DNA of 64,000 nt. Source: Trichobilharzia szidati (Eukaryota; Platyhelminthes; Trematoda; Strigeidida; Schistosomatidae). The notes beneath the pieces are model-generated. The model worked only from the letters and a program-made list of their open reading frames with translations. It was not told the DNA's origin and ran no database searches. The DNA lies in the NCBI GenBank assembly GCA_944472155.2, contig OX235272.1, forward strand, positions 99,144,020-99,208,019. Reading direction: 5' to 3'. Shown piece after piece: positions 48,824 through 58,887 of the stretch; position 1 is the stretch's first letter; each line of letters opens with the position of its first letter. The position numbers and the translations under genes were made by a program.

Positions 48824-49145
48824 CTATGGTTTCCGGATTTCATCACAATTTGAAATCGGTTAGGGAACCATTGGAAGACATTGGAGTACTGGATAGCTGT
48901 TTCTTCCTAGTTATGGATGCCTCAGCAATGCGCACCTACTAAGGTTCGAACCCAGGACCTTTTAGTTATAAGACCAGTTCGCAGATCATTCAGCCAATAG
49001 GACCCGATCCAGTGGCCAGACAATGAATTCCAACTTCTGCCAATTCACGATATGGTACGACCACTACCGAATATCATCAGCCAGTATTCGTCCTCACTGG
49101 TCACAAATTCTCACTAAAACTCAGGTAACTACCTGCCTGAATAGG
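48824..49145 (-). mobile_element. SINE-2 copy, near complete, next to RTE fragment
   Basis: From the left: 3' end ggtttccggatttcatcaca, cggttagggaaccattggaa, body ggatagctgtttcttcctag, B-box side ggttcgaacccaggacct, A-box side cagatcattcagccaatagg, and the leader-side blocks caacttctgccaattcacga and cctcactggtcacaaattct. The junction with the RTE fragment is abrupt. Confidence 0.8.
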
Positions 49146-49570
49146 TTGGGCCAGTTTCGACTGGTAGCTTTCCAGAGTACCTTGTTACACAAACGAGTCG
49201 GAGTGTTTCCAAATTCGTCCAAAGGTAAATTTTGCAGCTGCTTCAATGTTAAGAAAAATCAATTTCACAGCCAAAATGTTTGTTATTTACAAGGTTAGTT
49301 CTATGGCAAGTGGTTAATTTTTAGTTGTGTAAAGTCTGAATGGACATAACTACGTTGTCGTAGTGTTTAATAGTAGATATGTGTTTAACCTGAACTTCAT
49401 CGTGTTTTGCCAGAATTTGAAAGTTATATGATGAAATAGTTAATCTAAGCAAGTTTTCAATTTGATGAACTTTAGCCTTCTTGAGTTACCATGTTGTCGT
49501 ACAAGCTTACACTGTTTATTAGATTTTTCTGTTTTCTGTCTTCTCTCATCTCCCTTCCCTTTTTATCATA
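49146..49570. other. No recognisable gene
   Basis: AT-rich; nothing assignable. Confidence 0.4.
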
Positions 49571-49572
49571 GT

Positions 49573-49794
49573 TTGATAAATTTTTTAAATTTTTAAATTT
49601 TCGTTTAAATTTTCGTTTACAGCTTGATTCCACACAGTACTTTTGGTAGAAGTATGGAATTTTCAGCATGGATATCGGTAGCCCAAATTTTACAGGCCGA
49701 CCATAGATATCGGGTGTGCGTCGGCAGGTAATCGAACCCCGGACCATGTGCATGGTCGGCGGGAGTCCTAACCACTGTGCTACCGACGCACACA
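49573..49794 (-). mobile_element. Chimeric SINE: SINE-1 head on a repeat-5 tail
   Basis: On the minus strand, 49,794-49,705 is a well-preserved tRNA-like head almost identical to that of SINE-1: gtgtgcgtcggtagcac at the 5' end, the palindrome gaccatgcacatggtc, B-box ggttcgatta, and ctgccgacgcacac that can pair with the 5' end. The body then departs from SINE-1. Its last part (gaaaattccatacttctacc, tactgtgtggaatcaagctg) matches repeat-5 at 46.36-46.42 kb, and it ends in short AAATTT-type repeats. Imperfect flanks (catagtttgataaatt on the left, catagtatataaattg on the right) may be a target-site duplication. Confidence 0.8.
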
Positions 49795-49799
49795 TAGTA

Positions 49800-51834
49800 T
49801 ATAAATTGATGGCAAGTTATACTAAAAATAATTGTAATACTTATATTCCGGATGCGTTCATCTTATAATGTTTTCAATATTACCTTTCAAACATTGAAGT
49901 ATGAAATGTTATTATTTATAACCATTGTAATTTCAGGTAGTTTGCAGTTAGCTGATGAGAACCTGTGAAATAGAATGATATCATTTTATACTGCAAATCT
50001 GGTCTTTCTTTCCCCAACGAAATAATTAATCCCTTCCTTGTGAACACAAAAATATCCCCGTTATGTCACTGGATTGAGTGTGAAACGGATCTAAGTGACA
50101 TATTTAATCGTACGTTTATAAATTGAAACAGTGGTAGTTGTTCACTTTCGTGCTAGTTTTACTAATGACCTAAAATTCATTCTGAGGGTTTGGAAACAAC
50201 AATGGGCTGTGTTAGTATCCAGAACTATTCCTTTTCGAATATTATCTTATATTGTAGTTCGTGGTGAGATTTTCAAGGCTTAAGACTTCGACTACCAAGT
50301 GGGTAGTTAATTTCTGATATCGTAACGGGAGAAGACAAGAGACTTGGTTACTGACTGTTGATTAGGAATTTGATATACACATTTGGGGAAATCATTTATA
50401 TCTTATATCAAAGTCATCATTTGCTCAGATCTTCCATGTTGTGCTACTTCTACCCTTCGCATTGCGTTTCCTTATCTTCTTTCTATGTCTGCCACTTTTT
50501 GCCGCAATACTGGTTTATTTCCTCTCACTGACGTCAAATCTACCTCTCTGCTATTTGATATTTTTGTGCCAACTGACGTCTCCTTATACATTACTAATAA
50601 ATTTTGTCAGTAGAACACGCCATAATATCACCTAATGAATTACAAATAGTCTAATTATATTAGTATTTTTGTTCTACTACCATACATATACACAGTAGAA
50701 GTCAGTAGTTTATTAATAAAGAATTTTTGCGAAAGTATCAAGAGGATAACCGCCCTTACATCAGAAAGAAATATTATTATCAGTATGCTCGAATTATTTG
50801 CACACAGAGTGTTTATGACACAACTGTCTTTAAACATTATGAAAGGAATTCCGCTTGATATCAATCAGTAAATACTTTCTTTTGGAAATGATCTATCTGA
50901 AAACTCAGACAATAAATTTCGTGTTCATTGACATTCATGAACAAAGCAATCGAGTTGGATACCCAATCCTCTTCCGAAAACCCCAGTTGTGGATAGAATA
51001 GGTGATTGATAAAATATCTTACTTCAGTACTGAACTATGGAAGTTCACTTATTGAAAAGAACAGAAGATTTTTAGCGCTATCAGACAGGCATTTCTTAAT
51101 AATGTTGAGAAGCGGATAGGCTAAATCTCTTTTTCTCATCGGCTTAAGCACCAGACTTTCAGCAATTAGGTCTAGGGCCCGAATTACTCTCAACCTATTT
51201 CAGCTTGAGCATCTGGATAGTATCACTATCCCTTTTACATTGAATATGGCTTATAGCTTGGTAAGTGAAAAAAAAATTTGCCCTGAATTCTAACTAACAG
51301 TTTCAAGTCAGAAAATGTTTCTTTTCCACTTACCACTCTTAACTTTCAGTAAAAAGTAAAATGCATGTTAATGGGAAGCATTGTCCTTTCACTCAGATTA
51401 GTAACTAATTTATATAAATATATATATATATATATATAATTGTGAGATAAAATAAACAGCCAGGTACATACAACTATCGACCAGTAAATCCATGATTATG
51501 CTTGTTTTTATTTCAGATAGTTTATGTGACTTTCTTTATTACGTGGCAGTAGTATTTCAACAGTTAGGCTCCTAAAACCAGACAGTATAATAAAACAAAA
51601 CTTCTGGCTTAGATGTTGGTATTATATTCAGTATACTAATTTAGTGCATAATTAGTAGGAAACACTTTTCTCCCTTTCAGCTCTTATCACCGATAATACA
51701 CTTAATTTTATCAGTCCTTACACCAGTATGAAAATTTGCTAAGAGTTCTGATATAATATCTTTCCGAAATTAGGTTGATTTTCAGTTGCATAAAGATAGC
51801 CTGTAGGTAATCGCAGATTATTTCAGCAATCCTT
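49800..51834. other. No recognisable gene; one microsatellite
   Basis: About 2 kb, AT-rich, with a (TA)n tract at about 51,417-51,440. Small overlapping plus frames at 50,383-50,635 lie in a pyrimidine-rich stretch and have no family features. Confidence 0.4.
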
Positions 51835-52590
51835 TATTATTATACTGTTACTATTCCCTCAAGTTTTGAGTGGTATATCCTACATCCTCCAGCATCTTAT
51901 CACCATTCTGTCTAGATCTCTTTAGCTGACTCCATGATCGTCCATAGGCTTTCATCGCCCCTTCATACAATCTCTGTCATGTTACCCTAGGATATAGGCA
52001 CAACTCGTCGCTTCTCATTTAGGTTCCACTTCAGTGATGGCACAGGGCCTGATGTTACTCAGCGATCTCCTCATTATATGTCCAATCCATCTCCACTTTT
52101 TTCGGCATCTTTGTCGACCGATAGGTTCTTGGTTGATTCGTTGCCAGAATTCTTTGTTGCTGATCCTTTCTGGCTGGCCATCTGGTCTTCAGTGCTGAGC
52201 CAGCGAAGACAGCTGTTGATGAAGGTCTGTAACCTGTTGAAAACGCTTTTCGTCAGGCGCCAATTCTCTGGACCTTATAAAAGCAATGATTTGACATTAT
52301 TGTTGAAAATCCTAATCTTGTTCTTTGTGCTGAGTATAGCAGATTTCTACATTGATTTCTGAGTAATGAAGGTATGTCTTACCTTTCCATGCCGTCAGTA
52401 TTTCAAAGAGTACTATCCAAATAATTGAAAAAAGTGACCTCTTTCAAATTTCTTCCTTTGATGGTTACTGGTGCTTGTTGTTGTTAGTTGGTTATCTTCA
52501 TCACCTTTGGCTTCTGTATGTTCCCTTGAAGTCCTTTCTTCTCTGCTTCTTCTGACAACTCTTTGATTTTCGCCTAGTTTGCAAGTTGTT
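51835..52590 (-). pseudogene. RTE-clade retrotransposon, longest 3' fragment
   Basis: Minus-strand remnant of the RT thumb and C-terminus. Going leftwards from about 52,500 I read KVMKITN, APVTIKGRNLKEVTFFNYL (the RTE thumb word usually ending in YLGS), SALKTRWPARK, KKVEMDWTYNEE (from RWxWIGHxL), EGAMKAYGRSWSQLKRS and QNGDKMLEDVGYTT, then the 3' end region near 51,850 (reverse of ccctcaagttttgagtgg). Several stops and frameshifts; the catalytic RT core is missing. RTE enzymes use an APE endonuclease and RT in one protein; neither is intact here. The order of motifs makes the clade call firm. Confidence 0.88.
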
Positions 52591-52645
52591 CATGAGCCCC
52601 GTAAAAGAGGGAAGGTTGGGCGTGGGTTTATCTACCCCGGAAAGT
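52590..52645 (+). repeat. Short SINE-1-body-like fragment
   Basis: gtaaaagagggaaggttggg at about 52,601 resembles the SINE-1 body (gtaaagaggaaaggttgggc) and sits at the truncated 5' side of the RTE fragment, as does the one at 43.75 kb. Confidence 0.5.
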
Positions 52646-53685
52646 GGACCCAGTATCTAAGCAAACTTGAATGTTCAGAAGTTCCTAATATTGCAATTTT
52701 CAATTGCTTAATAACAATTGGAAAATCATGACTAAGATATTTCAGTGTATCAGACACCTGAGTGGAACTCATTGACTAGTCCAATGAAGTAACGTAAATT
52801 TTCGAAGTACTTTTACGACAAAATTACCCATAAAACTCTTACGATGCAATATATCTAACGACTGGTGTAAATAACTGAATATGAAAATAGACTAGACCGG
52901 CTAGCTTGACAATGTTACTGGCATACAACTAAATTAGGTGACAGTTGTTCATGAAAACTGAAAATATGCCCCTAAATTGGCCGACATCAAAAGATAATAT
53001 AAGTGGTCACCAAACACACACAAATAAGTGTAACCTTGAATACGAAGTTATGTCACTGTTCATTGTAATAAGGAAAAGTCTAGACATATGGAAAATGAGT
53101 ACAAGACTGTCAGTTTTGCCAGTGAGTATGCTAGCGGTGACTTTATAGGTAAAGAAAAATTCAATAATTCGCGGTTTTGCTCTCTCTTTTCCCGATATGT
53201 AATTCATTTTCAAAAATGGTGACAATATATAGAATCAGAATTCCTCTGATTATCATTTGGAATGATAGTCATATATTCATTTTGTGATTTCTTTGAGTGA
53301 TTCTCCAAATGATCAATAGTCGTAATTAAATTAAACGCTTTCACTTGTTACCAGCACTACAATAGAAAACAGTTCATTTGCAAAGTGAAGCAATTAGCTA
53401 TTGACTATCGAATTACAAGGTTATCAAAGGTAAAGTACACAAACAACTAAAATATCAAGCAAAAAGAAGCACATTACTTCAAAATAAAGTAAACAAGATG
53501 ATTCTATTTTTTTAATAAGATGAAAAATCGAGTGAAACGTTTTTTGTTCAGAGAAAAGTACTACAGTTTTTCACTTTAATCAAGTATCCTTCATTGTTTG
53601 TCAGCTGTCAGTTTATATTTTGAGAATAAATTCAATTTGTATTAAGTAAACATACGGTATCTATTGATTGATCAAAGTATCTTCA
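52646..53685. other. No recognisable gene
   Basis: AT-rich; nothing assignable. Confidence 0.4.
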
Positions 53686-53689
53686 GTTG

Positions 53690-54040
53690 TTAGTTTGTAG
53701 AGATTTCACTGGTGTCACATCTAAGCACTGATTGATATTAATTACAGAACCAATAGAAAACCAAAGAAGGCTGACAGCTGTTTCTTCCTGGTTTGGGACT
53801 CTTCATCAGTACGTGATACCACTGTGGATTGGACCAAGCACCTTCAGGTTACTAGTTGAGTTCATTGATCATTCAGTCACTGTGATAAATGATAAATGAA
53901 TTCTAGCTGCTGTCAGTTCGCAAAATGTAGCGCCATCTATTTTGCGATCTTGGGTGAGTGTTTCTGAAGAGTCACGACTCAACCAGTACTTAATGGTTTC
54001 TAATGGTTCTCTAACTGACATCAATCCATAATCGACTTAA
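53690..54040. mobile_element. SINE-2 pair, head to head
   Basis: 53,690-53,945 is a minus-strand SINE-2 (gtagagatttcactggtgtc, gacagctgtttcttcctggt, then ttgggactcttcatcagtac; head degraded). 53,945-54,040 is plus-strand and carries only the 3' part (gagtgtttctgaagagtcac, taatggttctctaactgaca). The arrangement parallels 35.5 and 41.7 kb. Confidence 0.7.
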
Positions 54041-54124
54041 AAACAAATAACTTATCGTCTGAGTTATAAATCTGACTGGTTTTCTCTTTAGTTTACCACC
54101 GATTCATTAACTTAACGGGTTAAC

Positions 54125-54144
54125 AGTGTGTGTGTGTGTGTGTA
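54125..54144. repeat. (TG)n microsatellite
   Basis: Ten or so uninterrupted TG units. Confidence 0.95.
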
Positions 54145-54915
54145 GTGTCAGCATTGTACTGGGAATTTCAGTTAATATAGGTCCATTTATTTTATTCGAA
54201 ATACCTAAAATGTGTCCATTCAAATTCACTACAAATATGTGTCAAGTCACTTTAGAAACTACTTATCAGTTAGAACTAAAATATTAATATCAAGTGGGAT
54301 GCAAATAGGTAAATGTTGAAATTTCCGAGATTTACCATAGAGAACTTAGTTTCTGTGTCACAAGTCACAAATTTGAAGAGAGCAGAAAAATCTAGTTACT
54401 TGGGGAAATCTTTCAGTTAACATGGGTAAAAGATGAGTCGCCCAAGTAATGAGTGACCATGAGAAGTTAGGTCGTGAATCCTGCAGGAGATGACATTTTA
54501 GTATTTCCCGGAAACTGATGATCACCTGTACTTTATATTACAGGCAATAAGAGAAATATTTCCTACAAACCTTTCACCAACGTAACTACACACAGGAATA
54601 AAAATAGGAGGCTATGGTATTGAGAGGCAGGTTGATAATCTTTTTCGATGCGTAGTTGGACGCTAAATATCTCTGTTATCCATGTGGATCCTGAGAACTC
54701 ACTTTTTTCAAACAGCGTCTGACCAGGGTCTTTAAAATATGAACTGAACTATCCAAGTTGGAGCTTTGAGTTAATCAATAAAAATAACTGCTGATATAAC
54801 ATTGTCCCTGCTGCACACAGTTGCAGTTCTTGACAGTTGACCAAAAATCATGGTCACGATATAAAAAATTCATTTAGATTGCAGAAGAAAAAAATATTGT
54901 TTTAAGTGATATATA
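54145..54915. other. No recognisable gene
   Basis: AT-rich; nothing assignable. Confidence 0.4.
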
Positions 54916-54918
54916 ACT

Positions 54919-55575
54919 GTAGAAAATCAAAACAAGTGATTCAGCGAAGAGACTCTTTCCAACGGATTTATTATCAAGCTGTACAATGATTTTTAAGAAA
55001 TTATATCCGGTGAGGGAATTAGGTCAAAGGTGTGAATACATGAAATAATAACAGTATGAAATTCCAGACCTTTGTGTACAAAAGAAGTATGTACAATCCC
55101 TACTTCTGCCTTGGCCGTAGAGGAATAGACATTTATTTGTTTTGTTTAGTTATTCGATGTACTTTTCACTTATTACTACGATTATTATTATTATTATTAA
55201 TATTCTCACTCTGAATCTTTTCCACTTGACCCACTTGTCATTTTTAACCCAAAATTATTAATTTTTATATTTTTAATTTTACAATATTGAATTCTTTCTT
55301 ATCAAATTTCAAACCATGTTATGTAACAATTTATATTCATCTACTAATTCTATAATTATGTACCCCTTTCCAAAATCTATACACCTTATGTATTATTCTA
55401 TACACGACATTAATTACTATGATTATGATCAAAAATATTCTAATTGCGTTCCATACTATTATTATTTCATGTATTCACACCTTTGACCTAATTCCCTCAC
55501 CGGATAAAATTTCTTAAAAACCATATATATACGATTGTACAGCTTGACGATAAATTCGTTGAAAAGAGTCTTTTC
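54919..55575. mobile_element. PLE-B inverted tail pair without coding region
   Basis: 54,919-55,062 is the terminal part of the PLE-B tail in reverse (ccggtgagggaattaggtca); 55,150-55,575 is the same tail forward (tgacctaattccctcaccgg) and longer. The shared parts are nearly identical (54,930-55,062 against 55,448-55,575). Between them is about 90 bp of other sequence. This looks like a PLE-B copy reduced to its inverted tails. Confidence 0.75.
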
Positions 55576-55600
55576 GCTGAATATTGTGGGAATTATTAAT

Positions 55601-55847
55601 ATATAGAATAATTCATAGGATGGATAGAACTTGGAAAGGCTGTGCAATTATAGGATTAGTAGGCAAATCGAATATAATAAAAACGTTAAGTAATATTGTG
55701 TGAAATTTGATAGCATAGAATTTAACGTTGTAAAAAAGAATTGATTTAGAATGACAGGTGGAACAAGTGAAATAATACCGGGAAAAGTTCAAAGTGAGAA
55801 TAGTAATAGTAACAATTGACGTAATAAAGGAAGAGAATACAAATTGA
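55601..55847 (-). repeat. Left arm of long inverted repeat, PLE-B 3' tail
   Basis: The reverse complement of this stretch is nearly identical to 56,660-56,906. It follows the endonuclease frame and is the native tail. Because the arms are inverted copies, their chance translations look like two homologous proteins, which they are not. Confidence 0.9.
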
Positions 55848-56664
55848 AAAGCTAAACGAAAATAAATTGGTAGAGCCAAAATATGATTAGGGATTACCAT
55901 ACTTTAGCATAGAGGGATTAAGATCATAAAAGTTGGAGGGGTTGAACGATCTTTCTATGTACACAGAGAGCTGGCCTTTCTGTTTCGATCGCCAAAGCTT
56001 CAGCAATACAGATGAGTCGGGTACGTAGTGATTTGGGTAAATTACTTTTTGACTTGTAGACGATTTTAAAGGCGGAGGCTATAGAGATAGGGTTATCATT
56101 ATCGACCAGATGTTCAATGATCGCGCTTCTTATTGCTCCACTTCCACCTCTTCGTAACCCTACAGGATAGTGTTGTTGCACCCTCTTGGACAAAACCTGA
56201 GTTGAGCGACCGATATACCTAGCTCCACACGGGCAGGTGAATTGATAAACGCACATAGAGTTGATCAACTGTGGGATCTTGTCCTTCAGGTTATTGAACA
56301 GTAATGGTCAATTGGTAAGGGCTGTTCTCAAAGATGCAACAGGGAATGTTCTTTTCAGGGGCTATGGTATCCGTCTTTTAATGATATTGGAAGCTAGGTC
56401 ACCTTTGAATTCCAAGCTCATGTACAGTACTTTCTCGGGTACGGATGATATGTCACGTTTTAAAGGATTTGAATGTATATTCTTGTTTATAAAACGTGGT
56501 GGAAATCCATTTTCTCTCAGGATTTTTCTCAAAAGATTTAACTCATCATTCACAGTATCAGGGCTACATATGCGCCGAGTGTGAGTGGCAGGCGACCGGA
56601 TCAGGTCTCGTTTTCGACCAACGGGTACCCAGCTGGTTTCATTTTTTTCATTTTGTCTATTCAA
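55848..56664 (-). pseudogene. PLE-B thumb, linker and GIY-YIG endonuclease
   Basis: One minus frame runs from about 56,650 to 55,924, with a TAG near 56,362 and a TGA near 56,305. In order: ETSWVPVGRKRDLIRS (thumb), THTRRICSPDTVNDELNLL and RKILRENGFPPRF (linker), KVLYMSLEFKGDLASN, then MCVYQFTCPCGARYIGRSTQ, the GIY-YIG core with both ends intact, IRSAIIEHLVDNDN, and a C-terminal ALAIETERPALCVHRK whose Glu is in the place of the conserved downstream acidic residue of GIY-YIG enzymes. The RT core is cut off at the 5' side where the inverted tail begins. Only a C-terminal third of the protein is present. It is a different PLE lineage from the 5.4-7.2 kb element (CPCGARYIGR against CINCEKHYIGQ). 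Confidence 0.9.
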
Positions 56665-57135
56665 TTTGAATTCTCTTCCTTTATTACGTCAATTGTTACT
56701 ATTACTATTCTCACTTTGAACTTTTCCCGGTATTATTTCACTTGTTCCACCTGTCATTCTAAATCAATTCTTTTTTACAACGTTAAATTCTATGCTATCA
56801 AATTTCACACAATATTACTTAACGTTTTTATTTTATTCGATTTGCCTACTAATCCTATAATTGCACAGCCTTTCCAAGTTCTATCCATCCTATGAATTAT
56901 TCTATATATAACATTAATTGTTTTGCCACTTGACATTTAACTGTGATTATAATCACAAACATTTTAACTGCATTTCATTTTATTATTATTTTATGCTGTC
57001 ACAAGTATGATTCAATTCCCTCACCGGATATAACTTCTGAAAAATACCTTATATATAGGATTGTACAGCTTGATGATAAATTCGTTGAAAAGAGCCTGTT
57101 CTCTTAATCACTTGTTTTGATTTTCTGTATGTTAC
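56660..57135 (+). repeat. Right arm of long inverted repeat, PLE-B tail
   Basis: 56,660-56,906 is the inverted copy of 55,601-55,847. The tail continues to about 57,135 with ccctcaccggatataacttc, cagcttgatgataaattcgt and cacttgttttgattttctg. It is the fullest view of the PLE-B tail, about 475 bp. The same placement of an inverted tail at the truncated 5' end is seen in PLE-A. Confidence 0.9.
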
Positions 57136-57680
57136 ATGGTAATTTTCCATGAGATATATAACTTTTCCTAATGAAAATTCTTTCCATCAGTGAATATGTT
57201 TTGGTACTCAGAAATATTTTTATTTTACCTTCATCAGGTTTTTTAATTCTTCTTTGTTAGCGCTTACATCTCGCGGTGATAAGAACTACAGTGCCTATTT
57301 CACAACAAAACTTTCCTTTTTGACCTTTCGCTTGCGGATGCTGACAATTCGAATCTCTACCATACTCTCTCATGAAAACCAAAGACTTTTTATTTTCATT
57401 CTACTACTTGTTTCTTATCCTACTGAATGTCTGACAGGGTATATCATTATGCCAACTGACCTTCTGTGAATTATTCTGATGACCTCATTTTCTGTGTGTC
57501 AATTCAATTCACCTTTTATCTGCCTTTCAAATGAATTTTATACGGAAACCAAAATAATAAAACTGAGTTCTATGAATTCAACGTCTAATCGTCGGTTGCA
57601 TTCCTCCATTCGCTTGTGTGAATTCTTTTCGAAATTCATTCATTAGCCACACATTTGAAAAAAATTCAGTCGAATTCATG
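57136..57680. other. No recognisable gene
   Basis: Pyrimidine-rich, with a 71-codon plus frame (57,254-57,469) lacking domain features. Confidence 0.4.
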
Positions 57681-57685
57681 ACACT

Positions 57686-58005
57686 ATGTACTACTGATTG
57701 ATTGAGATGAATAGTTGCATACCACTTACATCAAGCAGTAGTGAAGTATCACCCCAGTCTGTGCAATTTGATCCAATCTATCGCCAGTTCGCTCAAGTAG
57801 AAAGACAGAATTCAGGCGATTTTAACTTATTCGGATCGCTAAGCTGAGTCATGCAGGGTAAACCACTGATGAGCTCAGCCAAATGGGGGCGAAACTGCCG
57901 TCCGGTGTTTGGATGACTTCAATCTGACTAACAATTACTACTGGTTGTTGTGAATGATGTCCGACTACTCATCTCGATCAGTCAGTAGTATACAGTTGTA
58001 AGCAT
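57686..58005. repeat. Repeat-6 copy with inverted ends
   Basis: The left end (gtactactgattgattgagatga region, 57,688-57,740) is an imperfect reverse complement of the right end (57,930-57,990, ctactcatctcgatcagtca). The inside (gatccaatctatcgccagtt, ctaagctgagtcatgcaggg, accactgatgagctcagcc) matches the 20.7-21.1 kb copy. About 320 bp, no coding capacity. The inverted ends would suit a miniature DNA transposon, but no flanking duplication was established. Confidence 0.7.
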
Positions 58006-58121
58006 TTAGTCCACCTTAATTTTAATCAGCCTATTCCGTTGTGCTACAGTTTTATTAGTGAAGTGTTTAATGATTTAATTTTACTGTGATCAGTTTCATT
58101 TTTATGACTACATAAAAATTA

Positions 58122-58141
58122 TCACACACACACACACACAA
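58122..58141. repeat. (CA)n microsatellite
   Basis: About ten CA units. Confidence 0.9.
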
Positions 58142-58647
58142 ACACAAATAATCACACAAAACATATTACAGTAGTCCAGTGAAGGGATTTATGTTTAATT
58201 CATATAATGTTCTGTTAATTTACACATTAATGTATTATCCGACATAGTTATCTGTCTGGCTAACAGAATGGTACATCATAAATCGCTAGTGTACATGTAT
58301 GGCAATCATAGTGAGAAATATTTTTTGGGAAAACATGTGAAACGGATGCGTTAAGTACTTGTCATTTATATATATCGGACAGCAATTAACACCTTTCAGT
58401 AATTTTTCATGAATTTGACTTTATGCACGTATAAGGACAGATAAAAAAAAGAAAAAATGACCTAGAGTTTTGTAATTATTGTCTGTAAAAAAAGAAATTC
58501 AGGTTAAAGGGACAACAACAACAAATATTTTGTTTTTGGTTTAACGGACAGACTAGTTTCTCAAACACACAATGAAGTGTTAATCACTTGAAAAAAGGTA
58601 AAAAAAATATATATCAATGAAAGATGTTTACATGAAACAGGGTGACT

Positions 58648-58887
58648 TATTTTTTATTCCTCTACTTTCTAAGTGGAACACAGGGTTTCAAGCCACAGAT
58701 TTGAAGTTTCGGTAGCAGTATTTCCATTTTTACTGTGTGACCTTCCAAGCGTCACTCCTAACCTTCCCCCTGCACTGGCCTTACAACCGGCTTAGCGAGG
58801 TTTAAGAGTGCATCAGCAGGGAATCGAACCACAGACCCTTGAGATATTGTTGGCGAGTGTTCTGTCACTTAACCGCCGATGCTCACA
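58648..58887 (-). mobile_element. SINE-1 copy, diverged
   Basis: Left end ttttattcctctactttcta and aagtggaacacagggtttca are the 3' end in reverse; the middle keeps agatttgaagtttcggtagc; the right end has gggaatcgaaccacag (B-box side) and cacttaaccgccgatgctca (head 5' end). Confidence 0.82.

Noticed and set aside
50383..50635. Overlapping small membrane-like ORFs
   Set aside because: Hydrophobic character follows from a pyrimidine-rich stretch; no start context, no family resemblance.
55613..56895. Two homologous 95-104 codon proteins in opposite orientation
   Set aside because: They are chance translations of the inverted PLE-B tails, not proteins.
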